Assembly (NCBI GenBank): GCA_009801085.1
Contig: VNWV01000003.1
Span: 3,410,001 to 3,474,000, forward strand
Direction: 5' to 3'
DNA length: 64,000 bases
Origin: Lasiodiplodia sp. COLG20
Taxonomy: Eukaryota; Ascomycota; Dothideomycetes; Botryosphaeriales; Botryosphaeriaceae
The translations under genes and the position numbers were made by a program. Below are positions 45,375 through 56,742 of the stretch, in pieces. The notes under the pieces were generated by a model that was not told the DNA's origin, did not search any database, and saw only the letters and a list, made by a program, of their open reading frames with translations. Position 1 is the stretch's first letter; the number at the start of each line of letters is the position of its first letter.

Positions 45375-46735
45375 GACGGGCAGCGATGGATAGACAACGG
45401 GCGTGGGTTGATACTGTTCGAGAGACGCGTGCGGAGGGCGAGGCACAGAAGGGGCGCGCAGGAAAAGTATGTGGCCGAATCGGCGCCATGTGCCGCCCCC
45501 TCCACCGCCAGTTTCCGAGCGTGCCCGCTGCCGCTTCCACCCCTCCAACGGCAAGAGTACGGCCGCGTCTTCTGCACATCGCGTTTCGAGAAGCCGATGG
45601 CTGGCCTGGGCTCGCTCTTATCTTGCTGCATGCGTCTCTGACTGGAGAACTTGTCGCGTGCGCTCCACCGGGCCGCGCTGGCTGGCTGTCTGCCGTGCAG
45701 CAGCGGAGAGCACAGCACGCCGTTGACGCACTCTATGGCGCGTCTGCTCAACATCGCACGACCGCAGTGGCATGTGCAAGCATGACGGGACTAGCCACCT
45801 CACTCAAGACAGCAAGAAGCGGGCAAAGCTTTCCGCAAGATTCAAGCTGGGATCCGGCTGGATCTGCCATGCATTCCGCTCCTGCGCTTGCGTTCAATTG
45901 CCACAATTGCTCGCTTCATCGCCCATTTCTGATCCCCAGACGCGCAGGCCGACAAGGGAGCGTCCACAGATGCGACGCGGCCGCTGCAAGTCATCGCGCT
46001 CGGACATCTCAGAGTTGACTTGGCCTCAGGGTCTCGCGCGAATGACAGGCTGCTCCTCGGACACCTGCCTCGGACACAATCGGCGAGAATCTGGCCTGTA
46101 ATGCGCCGAAGGGCCCCGGAGGAAGCATGTCTCGAGCGCGACGGCGCGTGGAGATGGTGCAAGCACTGGCCGACCGATGCCCATGCGCGGCCCCGCGGCG
46201 ATGTTTTTTGCGTGCTGGTTGCCACAATTGGGCCCAACAAGGCGTGCGAAGTGGTTGTTGTGGCCTCAGGCAGCGAGGCGTGGCAGAATGCGATGCCGAG
46301 GGGCATCTGCCGAAGATCGACTTTTGCGTGCGCGCGCGGACTCCATCAAGGTAGCTTCCCCAGAACGCGGGGCAGCTTGGTGCAGGCGTATAAATATGCT
46401 TGGGACCTCTCCACCATGTGGTCGGCGAGCTTTTGCTCTGTGAAATTTCGACCATGTCGGCGGCGCAGACTTTCTCGGCTCACCCAATTGTGACCGACAT
46501 CGGAATGAGCACGCCAGCGACGCTTTCGGCGCTAGTTCACCAGCTGCCCACAGGCCAATGGCGGGGCGCGAGTATATTTTTCTCGCGCCCCTCCCCGCCG
46601 ACCGTCCACCTTCATCCTCCCCACCTCCTCCTCCATTTTCATCTATAAAGGCCTCTGCACCCGTCGGAGCCTTTACTGCATCACTTTCCTTCACCTGCTC
46701 TTTGTATCCCCATTCTCAGAGCAACTCCCGCCAAG
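45375..46735. other. Intergenic region, 5' flank of MET6
   Basis: 1.36 kb. No convincing gene. The last 120 bp are CT-rich with a TATA box, as in highly expressed fungal genes. Open frames on both strands here follow base composition only. Confidence 0.5.
46643..46650 (+). promoter_or_regulatory. TATA box of MET6
   Basis: CTATAAAG about 88 bp before the ATG at 46736. It is preceded by a pyrimidine-rich run typical of strongly transcribed fungal promoters. A second TATA-like site (TATAAATATG) lies near 46389. Confidence 0.55.
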
Positions 46736-49148
46736 ATGGTCCAGTCGTCCGTCCTCGGTTTCCCCCGCATGGGTGTGAACCGTGACCTGAAGAAGGCCAA
46801 CGAGGCCTACTGGGCCGGCAAGATCTCGCGCGACGAGGTCCTCGCCGAGGGCAAGAGGCTGCGTCTCGCCCACTGGAAGATCCAGAAGGATGCTGGCGTC
46901 GACATCATCCCCAGCAACGACTTCGCTTTCTACGACCACGTCCTCGACCACATCCAGATGTTCAACGTGAGTCATCTCGCCCGCCATCATCCGGGCGACC
47001 TCAGCTAACAATTGATCTCGTAGGCCATCCCCGAGCGTTACTCCAAGCACGGTCTCGAGCCCATTGACGAGTACTTCGCCATGGGCCGTGGTCACCAGAA
47101 GGATGGCATCGAAGTTCCTTCTCTGGTAAGCGAACACACATACCACGAATAAGGGAAATGGAATCTGACGGAGCCCCTAGGAAATGGTCAAGTGGTTCGA
47201 CTCGAACTACCACTACGTCAAGCCCACCCTCCAGGACAACCAGACCTTCAAGCTGGCTGCCAACCCCAAGCCGGTCGCTGAGTTCCTCGAGGCCAAGGAG
47301 GCTGGCATCGTCACCCGCCCCGTCCTCCTCGGCCCGGTCTCCTTCCTTGCCCTTGGTAAGGCCGACCGTGGCCAGAGCGTCAAGCCCATCTCTCTCCTCG
47401 AGAAGCTGCTCCCCGTCTACGTCGAGCTGCTCGAGAAGCTGAAGGCCGCCGGCGCCGAGACCGTCCAGATTGACGAGCCCGTCCTCGTCTTCGACCTCCC
47501 CGCCGAGGTCAAGGCTGCCTTCAAGCCTGCCTACGAGAAGCTCTCTGGCTCCAACATCCCCAAGCTCGTCCTCGCCACCTACTTCGGTGACATCGTCCAC
47601 AACTTCGATGTCTTCCCCGCCATCTCTCACCTGTACGGTCTCCACATCGACCTTGTCCGCAACCCCGAGCAGCTCGTCCCTGTCATTGAGAAGCTTGGCT
47701 CCCAGCAGGTCCTGTCGGCTGGTGTTGTCGACGGCCGTAACATCTGGAAGACCAACTTCAAGAGGGCCATCGAGCTCGTTGAGACTGCCGTCCAGAAGCT
47801 CGGCAAGGAGCGTGTCATCGTTGCCACCTCCAGCTCTCTCCTTCACACTCCCCACACTCTCGCCAGCGAGAAGAACCTCGATGCCGAGGTCCGTGACTGG
47901 TTCTCGTTCGCCAGCGAGAAGACCGTTGAGGTTGCCATCATCGCCAAGGCCGTCACTGAGGGCCCCGCCTCGGTCCGCGAGCAGATCGACGCCAACGCCA
48001 AGTCGATGCAGTCTCGCGCCTCGTCTGCCCGCACCAACGACCCCAACGTCAAGAAGCGCCAGTCTGAGGTCACCCCCGAGCAGCACAACCGCAAGTCTGC
48101 GTTCCCTGAGCGTTACGCCCAGCAGAAGACCCACCTCAAGCTCCCCCTCTTCCCCACCACCACCATCGGCTCCTTCCCCCAGACCAAGGAGATCCGTGTC
48201 CAGCGCAACAAGTTCACCAAGGGCGAGATCACCGCCCAGGAGTACGAGAAGTTCATCGAGAAGGAGATCGACGATGTCATTGCCATTCAGGACGAGCTTG
48301 ACCTGGACGTCTACGTCCACGGTGAGCCTGAGCGTAACGACATGGTCCAGTACTTCGGTGAGCGCCTGAACGGCTACGTCTTCACCACTCACGCCTGGGT
48401 CCAGTCTTACGGCTCCCGCTGCGTCCGTCCCCCGATCATCGTCGGTGACATCTCTCGCCCTGCTCCTATGACCGTCAAGGAGTCCAAGTACGCTGCCCAG
48501 AAGTCCAGCAAGCCCATGAAGGGCATGCTTACTGGCCCCATCACCTGCTTGCGCTGGTCTTTCCCCCGTGACGACGTCCACCAGTCGGTCCAGGCTCAGC
48601 AGCTCGCCCTCGCTCTCCGTGACGAGGTTGTTGACCTTGAGGCCGCTGGCATCTACGTCATCCAGGTCGATGAGCCCGCTCTCCGTGAGGGTCTCCCTCT
48701 CCGCTCTGGCAAGGAGCGTGAGGCCTACCTCAGCTGGGCCGTCGACTCGTTCAAGCTCTCGACTGCCGGTGTCCAGGACTCGACTCAGATCCACTCTCAC
48801 TTCTGCTACTCTGAGTTCCAGGACTTCTTCCACGCCATCGCCGCTCTCGATGCCGATGTCCTGTCGATCGAGAACAGCAAGAGTGATGCCAAGCTCCTCC
48901 AGGTCTTCGTCGACAAGGCGTACCCCCGCCACATCGGCCCTGGTGTCTACGACATCCACTCGCCGCGTGTTCCCCCGGAGGATGAGATCAAGTACCGCAT
49001 CGAGGAGATGCTTGCTTACCTCAAGCCCGAGCAGCTCTGGATCAACCCTGACTGCGGTCTCAAGACCCGTCAGTGGAAGGAGACCAAGGAGGCGCTGACC
49101 AACATGGTCAACGCTGCCAAGTTCTACCGCCAGAAGCACGCCAACTAA
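46736..49148 (+). CDS. MET6: 5-methyltetrahydropteroyltriglutamate-homocysteine methyltransferase (cobalamin-independent methionine synthase)
   Basis: Three exons: 46736-46966, 47024-47125, 47181-49148 (766 aa), the usual length for this enzyme. It transfers the methyl group of 5-methyl-THF-polyglutamate to homocysteine, making methionine in the cytosol. The N-terminus VLGFPRMGVNRDLKKANEAY is characteristic, and TTTIGSFPQTKEIR starts the C-terminal barrel. Zinc ligands are present: His651 and Cys653 in HSHFCYSEF, Glu675 in IENSKS and Cys736 in NPDCGLKTR. Codons are strongly biased to C-ending triplets (ctc, gtc, aag), marking high expression; the bias also opens a long false frame on the opposite strand. 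Confidence 0.98.
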
Positions 49149-50899
49149 GCGTGTAGAAGCTACTCCAACATAGCTGCGACAGGCACCAGCAATGGTGACT
49201 GGATCTTTCATGTGTTACGATATCAAAAGTCTTTTCAACAGGCATGATATGAGTGGGGTTGAGTGGAGAATTCAACATGGGCGTTTTTTCAACAATGGAA
49301 ACTTTGCACGGCGTTTCGGTACAGGGAAACGGATGGGGAAAAAATTGCAGCGTTCAACATGCGCCGCAGGAGCTTGGTTAAGAGCTGATACCCCTCAACA
49401 GGGTGATTGATAGTATAAAGGGTGCCGCAAGAGGCAACCCAATTGAGATACCAATAATGGAACAAGATTTAAAGTTCCTTCTGACCTCATTCCGCTCGCT
49501 TGCTTATCTCGTGAACACTTCGGCCAGCGTATGGCCTCTGGGGGTGACGACAGCCAACGTGTTTGATGTTGGGACGAGCCACCCCGCGTGCTTTCCTATC
49601 GATACCCATGCCCCTGAGTGCGCTGGAACCCTGACGTCGATGGTGGTCCTTGCTCACAGAGTTCTTCCAAGGCCTGTCACGGAGAAAGTATGAGCACATG
49701 TCCTTTCATCCCAAAAGCATATGAAAGAGAGGATATCAGCAGACACGGGTCGTACTTGCGGCCTGCCTCGGCGCTTGATGGGGCGACATATTTCGGCCAA
49801 ATGGGCCTTCACACTACTACTGGGTCCGTCGAGATGGCCACTGCTCAGTAAATGCGAAGTGATTCCAATACTGCGGGCCGTTCAATAAAGGCTTCAGAGG
49901 CGCGAGCCTAACCGAGCGATCTCATCCAACCTCCTCAAAAGGGAATTAATTTGTACGGAAACGCAAGAAATGAGGCTGGTGACTAAGAGACCGGTCAAGG
50001 GGAGCGCACGGAGAGGATGGCGGTCCGCTCTCCGGAGAGAGTACATCAGTGCCGCCTCTCTTTCCGCAACAGCTTTAAACTACGTGCGCGGCACGGCGGG
50101 TAGGGCTGACAATTTTAGAGCATCGTTTTCGAAATTGCGTTTCAAGAGAGTGCTTCGTCTCTGTTTCACCATATGGGGTTTGAAAAAGCAACTAGGGGCA
50201 ATCGGCAGTACTCCATCAGGCTAGCAGCTGCGGAAGGAGGGCGGCGCGGGACGTCGGGAGGAGCGTTGAATGGTGCCGCTGGTGAAATGAGCAGTCGAGG
50301 CCAGGCCTGCGAAGTGAATCATTGGCAACGCAAGCATTTTAGCTTCGGAGCATGTTTTTATTGCGCCCTCCATCATCCTGTCGCCAAATGTCGGCGATCC
50401 GCAGAAGGGGGCGCGCCTCGGGCTCGCCGCCAAACTCGCACGAAATTGTGATTTTGATTGTAAGCAGACAAAAGCTCAGTCTAATTACGGGGATCTGCGG
50501 TTTATGCGAGAGACACACGTACCCGTGCTCCACCGTTTGCGCCTCCCCCCATCACCAGAGCGCCAAGTGCTAGAAGGCGCCCCGTGCTCGAACCACCATC
50601 TCGCTACTTACGAGACATGGGGGGTTGAAGGGCCAGAAAGTTATAGAATCTCCGCTATTAACCCGCCCATCATTACTTCGCTCTGGCTTCGCACGTACAC
50701 CGACAGTCTTTAACTTTTCATCCACCTCGACCCTTCCTCTTTCTACTCCCAAGCTGCTCACATCAACGACGCAAAGCTCCAGCACCAGCGGTCTGAGCCT
50801 CTTGTTCTCGAGGAGAAAAACCCCACCTTACTTACGTACCGGCCTACGTACCCACCAACCACCACCACCACCACTCACTCTTCTCCCACACACAACACC
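49149..50899. other. Intergenic region without a recognisable gene
   Basis: 1.75 kb downstream of MET6. Short open frames have no domains, signal peptides or splice support. The last 200 bp are pyrimidine- and CCA-rich leader-like sequence before the next ATG. Confidence 0.5.
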
Positions 50900-51265
50900 A
50901 TGGCCTCAACCGCAACCTCCGCCGGCTTCGCCACGGGCGCGCTGCAGGTGCCCAAGCACGTCGGGGCGACGCGCGCGGCGTCGTCGGACCGGGCGCGGTC
51001 GTTCCGGCGCACGCAGTACAAGAAGTCGGCCAAGGCGCGGCTGGACGAGCTGGTGCGCGAGATCACGACGGCGCGGCACGAGCGCGAGGCGCGCACGCCG
51101 CGGGCCACGGGCGGCGCCAGCGAGCTGGACGAGAGCATCAAGCTGCTGCACGACAAGCACGCCGCGCTGGAGATCTGGAGCCAGGAGCTGCGGTGCTCGG
51201 GCGGCGAGCGCAGCCGCAGCCGCAGCGCCAGCCGCACGAGGGGCGCCGAGAGCGGGCCTGAGTGA
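50900..51265 (+). CDS. Small basic hypothetical protein
   Basis: Single exon, 121 aa, start context ACACCATGGCC. The middle is a charged amphipathic helix (KKSAKARLDELVREITTARH); the C-terminus is an Arg-Ser run (SRSRSASRTRG). High GC and strong third-position G/C fit coding, but the opposite strand is also open over part of it, so composition alone is weak support. No family recognised. Confidence 0.55.
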   Translation: MASTATSAGFATGALQVPKHVGATRAASSDRARSFRRTQYKKSAKARLDELVREITTARHEREARTPRATGGASELDESIKLLHDKHAALEIWSQELRCSGGERSRSRSASRTRGAESGPE

Positions 51266-52390
51266 AGGGATTTTTTTGGGGTACCTTTTTGCGGGGGAGA
51301 ACAAACAAAAAAAGCTGGGACATGGGGTTTAGTGAGGGGTTGAGGGATTTTTGAGAGATCTCGTGAGGTATGCTGCTCTTCTGATTCTTTTTTGGGGGAG
51401 GAGGTGGAGAGCTGGGGATGAGCTTGGGCCGGATGGTCGGTGCGATTGATGAACAAGGTCAGCTGACAAGGTGGTTGAAGGGACAGACATGAACACTGTT
51501 CATTTCTGGGAAAACTATCGAACGCACACGCTCTCTCGGCCCCGAAACTACCCCGGCATGGTGCAGGACACATGCCAGTCCCACAAACACTCTTTCGCGA
51601 TATTATGCAACTCCATGCGAACGAACCACGACGCACACTACAGTGGCTACAGCGGAGGCCCTGGAACCACCAGATCTGTCGACCCAGACCAACTTTCGAC
51701 GGCCGAGCATACGCTATGAGGGTGGAGGACGTGGTCCATCCCGAAGCATTTCAGCAGTTTCAAGCTCTGGACCGGAAGCTAGGCTGGACAGAGTCCAGTT
51801 TCATGATTTTTGGGAGTTTTTTCTTGTAGGTTGTGGGAGGGGTGCGCGTTGCTGGGCACGAGGCGTGCAGGATTTTGCTTCTCTTTTTCGTCCCTTTTTG
51901 GCAATTCTTTGCCCGCACAACTATTTTTCAAGCTTTGGCGTTACGAAGGACTTTTTGGGGCTGTATTTGCGCTGGTGCCGGTACTTCATTGCTTTCTTCA
52001 TTCATTCATTCATTACCACTTCGACATCATATACCCCTCGTTACTGGTTTCGAGACCTTTTGAAATCTTCATCTTGTTATAGCAGTGCGCCACAGTACAT
52101 GCGCGTGACTCAGCAGTTCGTTTCTTTCCTTCTCCACAGCGATTTATGTTCTTTCTCGAATTCTTCCATTACTTTGCGGGGTCAAAAAGTTGCCATCATG
52201 CTCTATGACATTAATTCCTATCAGCAGCCGGGATTTTGAAGATGACTCAGTCCACGCTGGACTTCGCGCCTTTTCGCTTTCAGTCCGGCTACAAGAACAT
52301 CCACAACGGTCTCGAATTCCGTGCACACCTTCTCTTCGCTTTGCAGCGACAACATCGGTTTCCACAATGCCAGTCATGTCCGGTGCAGCA
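51266..52390. other. Intergenic region
   Basis: About 1.1 kb with no recognisable gene; contains an (ATTC)n tract near 51999-52015 and pyrimidine-rich runs. Confidence 0.45.
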
Positions 52391-52762
52391 TTATTTACAC
52401 GGCCCATCTATCATTCGTATCATACGCCAATTCCAACCACGCAGACGTGAAAGAAGATATAGTCGGAGGTCGGACCGCAGGACTTTACATGAAGCCAAGG
52501 CGTTGATGTTGACGTCTGGCCACTTCTGACAGAAAGGACACCCCAGTCTGACACCAAGTGCTGTGAGCAGACATGTCCTCCCGACCACCTGGCCACAAGA
52601 GAGCTTAGCGGGACTTTCATCATTGGTCGAGTTCTCGTGCTCTTCACCTGCGGCGCTGTTGAAATCCTCCACGCAAATGCTGCAATATTCTACCCCTCAT
52701 CTCTTCATGTCATCCACACTGGCCGGTAAAACAAACCAGGAAAGGTATTCGCGGGTAGCCAT
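52391..52762 (-). pseudogene. Decayed RING-finger gene (paralogue-like remnant)
   Basis: An ATG at 52762 opens a frame (MATREYLSWFVLPA) that stops at TGA 52699-52697 (codon 22). The same frame continues with a RING-like cysteine pattern: CSICVEDFN, then LSCGQVVGRTCLL and CPFCQKW, ending at 52391. Besides the stop, the His expected in the CGH position is Gln (CGQ). The intact RING gene 370 bp further on, same strand, has the matching RCGHVFGRDCLQC and CPTC blocks. An intron hiding the stop would also remove the first cysteine pair, so decay is the simplest reading. It could be the end of an unrecognised spliced gene. Confidence 0.5.
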
Positions 52763-53134
52763 TGGATATCGACGCTAAAAATCAGTGTTGATCTCAGCCC
52801 GAAAGAAGTCGTGCTGGGGAAGTGTGGGTTGGAACTGTATCACTGATCAGGGACTGGTTAAAAGAGTAACGGAGACTTGGAGGATGCTTGATTTCGGGTA
52901 AGCACGGCTGCGGGTGAACGAAGGCTATGGAGCTCTTATCTACCTTAGCGAATAAGACTTTTGACTACTGCCTACTCCAGATTTGTAAGATTTGACTAGA
53001 GAGTGTTGTTTGAGCTCAATGGATTGTCTTCTCTGTACGATCTGCTGTTTACATTTCACCGTTGTAAAAGCCAAACCCCCATTTGAATATCATTTATCTT
53101 TCGTCAATTGCAGGATTCTACCGCCTTCAAACAA

Positions 53135-53587
53135 TTAAAGCCGCCTCCTCCGATTCGAGCGAACCCTGAATTGTCTCGCGTACAATCCCATGTCCTGGAG
53201 AGTCCGGATGATGCTAGCCTCACTCATATCTGGGCCCAGATCAAGCTCAGGTAAGCGAAAGGGATCTTTCCACGGCACACGGCACGTCGGGCACTTCTCG
53301 TAAGCTATACCCTGGTCGGCGATGCACTGAAGGCAGTCGCGGCCAAATACATGCCCACACCGGAGTTTGCAGGGGTCGCTGCATATGTAACCATCATCCT
53401 TTCCGCATTCGGTATCATCGGCGGCCTTCGATGTTGGGAAATCCCCCTGGCATACGGGGCAGAACGTGGTATCGAACCTTTCCAAGTCTTCCATTATAGC
53501 AGGCGTGAAGTTTTGAGGTCTGCGTCTTCTAATGTTGCAAAGCTGGATCGGAGGGTAGATGATCCGAAGGAGCGTGCGGTTGGACAT
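53135..53587 (-). CDS. RING-finger protein (small, C3HC4-like)
   Basis: Single exon, 150 aa from 53587, or 119 aa from the ATG at 53494, which directly precedes the RING (MEDLERFDTTFCPVCQGDF). RING ligands: CPVC, then C..C in CSDPCKLRCGHVFGRDCLQC, and CPTCR. A short C-terminal tail with basic residues (RVRSNRRRRL) follows. Such isolated RING proteins are usually E3 ubiquitin ligases; partner and target unknown. A damaged relative lies 370 bp downstream on the same strand. Confidence 0.75.
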   Translation of the reverse strand: MSNRTLLRIIYPPIQLCNIRRRRPQNFTPAIMEDLERFDTTFCPVCQGDFPTSKAADDTECGKDDGYICSDPCKLRCGHVFGRDCLQCIADQGIAYEKCPTCRVPWKDPFRLPELDLGPDMSEASIIRTLQDMGLYARQFRVRSNRRRRL

Positions 53588-54383
53588 TTTGACGGGGTAG
53601 ATGTAAATAGATCCGCGTGAGGTTGATGAGAAAGTTTTGGATGAACTTTTGGGTGGTCGACTTTTTGACGGAGTGAGTTTTTTGTTTTGGTCGATCGCAA
53701 TAAGCGTAGTAAAAACTTCGAGGGGCTAGGTGTAGCCTTGTTCATTATAAATGCGGCATGAGTTTTAACCAGGGTGAGTGCAGTTTTGACCGTACCAGTA
53801 ACCACGCCAAATTGACAACGGCATATCCATTATCCATTATATTGGCCAATTCAGGAATAACAAATGACTCTACCGAATATTTTCAATGCACATTATGTCA
53901 CTGGTCCATCTGAAAAGGCATCCAGAGAATGAATAAAAAAAATGAAAAATGGGGCAAAACCGAACCCAGCCCACATTGTTTACACAAATATAAGCCATCA
54001 CTCTATAAATCTAAACTCAACTCTTAAGCCGTGCTCGCTAAGTTCCTCGTGTTCGAGAGACCTATTTCTTATTTGAATCGGTACTTGAAAGCGTGCTACT
54101 ACTATAGTAATATGAATAAGCTCAGATTTCCGAGAAATGCGAAAGGATACCGATTAATGAATGCGGAATGCGGCGAGCGGTGGTTGGGATTCATGTATCC
54201 GATATAAGTTTTGTTCGGCTTTTCCCTTCAAAAAAAAAAAAAAAAGAAGCTCAAGTCATACATCGTCACCGGCCTGCCTCGACGCTACCACCCAACAGAG
54301 GTTTCATTGCACCACCACAAAATTATACCTCTCACATGCGCAACCAGCCATCAGAATATCTCCAAGCTCAGAACGACAATACT
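53588..54383. other. AT-rich intergenic region
   Basis: About 800 bp, no gene seen. A homopolymer of about 15 A residues lies at 54230-54244. Confidence 0.45.
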
Positions 54384-54818
54384 TCAAAAAGTCTGTGCGC
54401 GCTCCAGACTACGAACTGTCTGGTCTCGGTTGATGTTGCCCGACTCAGTAGCTTCAATCAAATCTGAACAACATTTAGTAGGCGAATTGAAGTAGCACAA
54501 GCGTCCGTTGAAGGTTGAGGGTACGAGATACGCGAAACGTGAATAGAGAAAATCCAGCCTTACCAGCTACTACACGGACTCGTCTTGCCGCACGAAAGCG
54601 ATTCCATTTCTTCCACATGAGAAATCCGAGTGGCATGACTCCCACGATAATCCCAATCACCGAGGCTATTTCTTCAACAGACCAAGGGTGATTTTGATCA
54701 ACTTGTAGGGCTGGAACGGTGTCTGGTACGGCAAACAGTGAGAACTCTACTTCTAGGTTAGGGAACTTGATTAAACTTGAAAGGACCTACAATTTGTCGG
54801 CTTGGACTGTCCGGACAT
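54384..54818 (-). CDS. Single-pass membrane microprotein, paralogue 1
   Basis: Three small exons on the minus strand: 54818-54791, 54722-54564, 54463-54384 (88 aa). Introns have GTAGGT and GTAAGG donors, the second with a CTACTAAAT branch. The protein runs MSGQSKPTNYTVPALQ, WSVEEIASVIGI, a transmembrane helix (IIVGVMPLGFLMW), a basic stop-transfer (KKWNRFRAARRVR) and a soluble tail ending RSLERAQTF. It has the same three-exon plan, phases and 80-nt last exon as the gene at 56335-56742, and similar protein sequence throughout. That mutual agreement is the main support, since no exon alone would be called. No known family recognised. Confidence 0.7.
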
Positions 54819-56334
54819 GATAGCTTTTGAGGTTGGAACGAGGGAGCCGTGAAACACAAAGGTTCAACGATATCCGGCACAGGAATCCTGTTCCAAAAAT
54901 ACAAATAAAATGGTCGATTCAGGCAGTCAACAAGAAGAAAAGGCTAGTAGACTTGGTAGTCTTTTCACTTATCACTTTGATAAAGTGGTTCTGAAGATAG
55001 TATGAACCCATATGACTGGCTTACTTTATATACACTCTATAAGAAATGCTGCCCACAGACCAGTCCTCCGGTCTCACTCACTGTGTCTTCCACAAGCCGC
55101 TCATGTGGAAATCTGGGCACAGAGAGCACCAATGAAGATAGGCTAATATGCATGGTGGGCGAGGATCGGCTCGTTTTTTTCGCCCGATATGCGTTTTTGA
55201 TTGGCCGAAAGCGAAAGGGGCAAGATGGTGGGTCGCACACATTGGCCAGACAAGTTGCGGTCATAATACTGTACCGGATCTGCCGCTCTTGTCAGACTCG
55301 CGTGCCGGTACGACACTGGGCTCGAGGCATCTGAATGGCCCGTATATCACACAGGGCTTGTTATCAATATCTGACGAACTTGTGCAACGCACCATCTTGT
55401 CCCTTTCCCACGTGATATTCATCTATTCCTGAGCCCCATATGTGTGCCACTACCGCCGTCGCTTTACCGAATATGGTTGCTTGAGTGTATGTCGGTGGTT
55501 AGTAGGCGTGGGCACGTAATCATACGCCAGTATCGCCACAAGTCATACCTGCCGCCACATATTACCTACGTAGGCGGCGTATCGCTCCTCCGCCGGAAGC
55601 ACCCCGTGAAGTTTGCCCCGCACGTTCCGCGAGTGTGCCTTGCCGACGAGATTGTCACGTGTGGGACATGAAAGCGCTAGACCTTATAAGCACATGATCA
55701 GTCCATACTTTCGAGGAATTAGGAGGGGTGCCGATGTGTGGCGATTTGATGCATCGCTACTCATCGGTGCTATTTAGCATATTTCTATCTAGGTAAGTAT
55801 CGAAACATAAATTGAAAGTTTGCTACTGGAGATCTTTGGTAGAGTCTATGTAATCGACGTGTACATTTTTCTTAGCCATACACCAAATCACAATCCTCAA
55901 TAACCGAAGCATATCAAATCAGCACGAAATCATCATTTCGAGCTATTCCTACCACGGGCTTACCTGTAGTAGTGGGTAATACTTAATCAAGTCAATCATG
56001 ATACAGGAAACGGTTCCGATGATAGCCATATATATGCAGTGAATTTGTGGTCAAACGCTTATTCTTGGAGTTATAAAAAAAAAAGGAAAAGAAACAGACG
56101 CCTAGATGTGACATGAATTTCGAAGTATGAACCGCAAGAAAATTCCGGTGAATTCTGGACTCGTGCGTAATGACAATCCGAGGCTGAATGCGGGCCTGCT
56201 AGCTTTTCTTCCCGATCGCATTCGTACCCTGTAGCTGAGGTAACGTGGCGCAGCAACGCATCCCAGCACACAGCCCCACCAAGATTATCTTGCATACCAA
56301 CCGATAAGATCCCCGCACAATTCAGAGAAATCCT
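54819..56334. other. AT-rich spacer between the two microprotein genes
   Basis: About 1.5 kb with no gene or clear third copy visible. Open frames on the plus strand (for example 55002-55334) lack domains and splice support. Confidence 0.45.
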
Positions 56335-56742
56335 TCACAGTGTCATGGCACGGTTCAGAGTAGAAGTCCGTTCGACTGATCGAAATTCGCCCAATTCAGC
56401 AATACTCTCGGGACCTATAACCTTTCAGCAAATGAGTTAGGCGTGGTAGTTGTATCAATAGTCACATACTTGATTGCACAAAAGTTCTTTTCTGAAAGAG
56501 GTCAACGAAGGCAACCCGACAAGGCTTGCTCTTCTTCCACACAAATGCCATAATTGGGACAACAGCAATGAATAGTCCCACTAGGGCTACTATGGCCTCT
56601 GTTGACCATGCCTGCTGTCCTTGAGGTTCAAGGGCAGGAATAGTATCTGCGAGTGTCAATACCAAGCATCATTTATTTAGAAGAAATCCGCAAGAAAGGA
56701 CTCACAGTTGCCGATAGGTTGAGTGTGGGGATATTGCGTCAT
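56335..56742 (-). CDS. Single-pass membrane microprotein, paralogue 2
   Basis: Three exons: 56742-56706, 56646-56470, 56414-56335 (97 aa). Donors are GTGAGT and GTATGT; phases 1 and 1 equal those of paralogue 1. Protein: MTQYPHTQPIGNYTIPALE, WSTEAIVALVG, a transmembrane helix (LFIAVVPIMAFVW), basic KKSKPCRV, and a tail ending STLNRAMTL. Against paralogue 1 the matches are NYT(I/V)PAL, WS(T/V)E.I..(L/V).G, a VMP/VVP turn in the helix, (M/V)WKK after it, and (S/T)L..RA.T at the C-terminus. Without the last splice the protein would stop after QSSM. Function unknown; orientation of the membrane segment is not determinable. Confidence 0.7.

Noticed and set aside
47001..49211. 736-codon minus-strand open frame opposite MET6
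   Set aside because: Leu/Val/Asp/Gly-rich shadow produced by the strong C-ending codon bias of MET6; no domain, no start context, wholly antisense to a certain gene.
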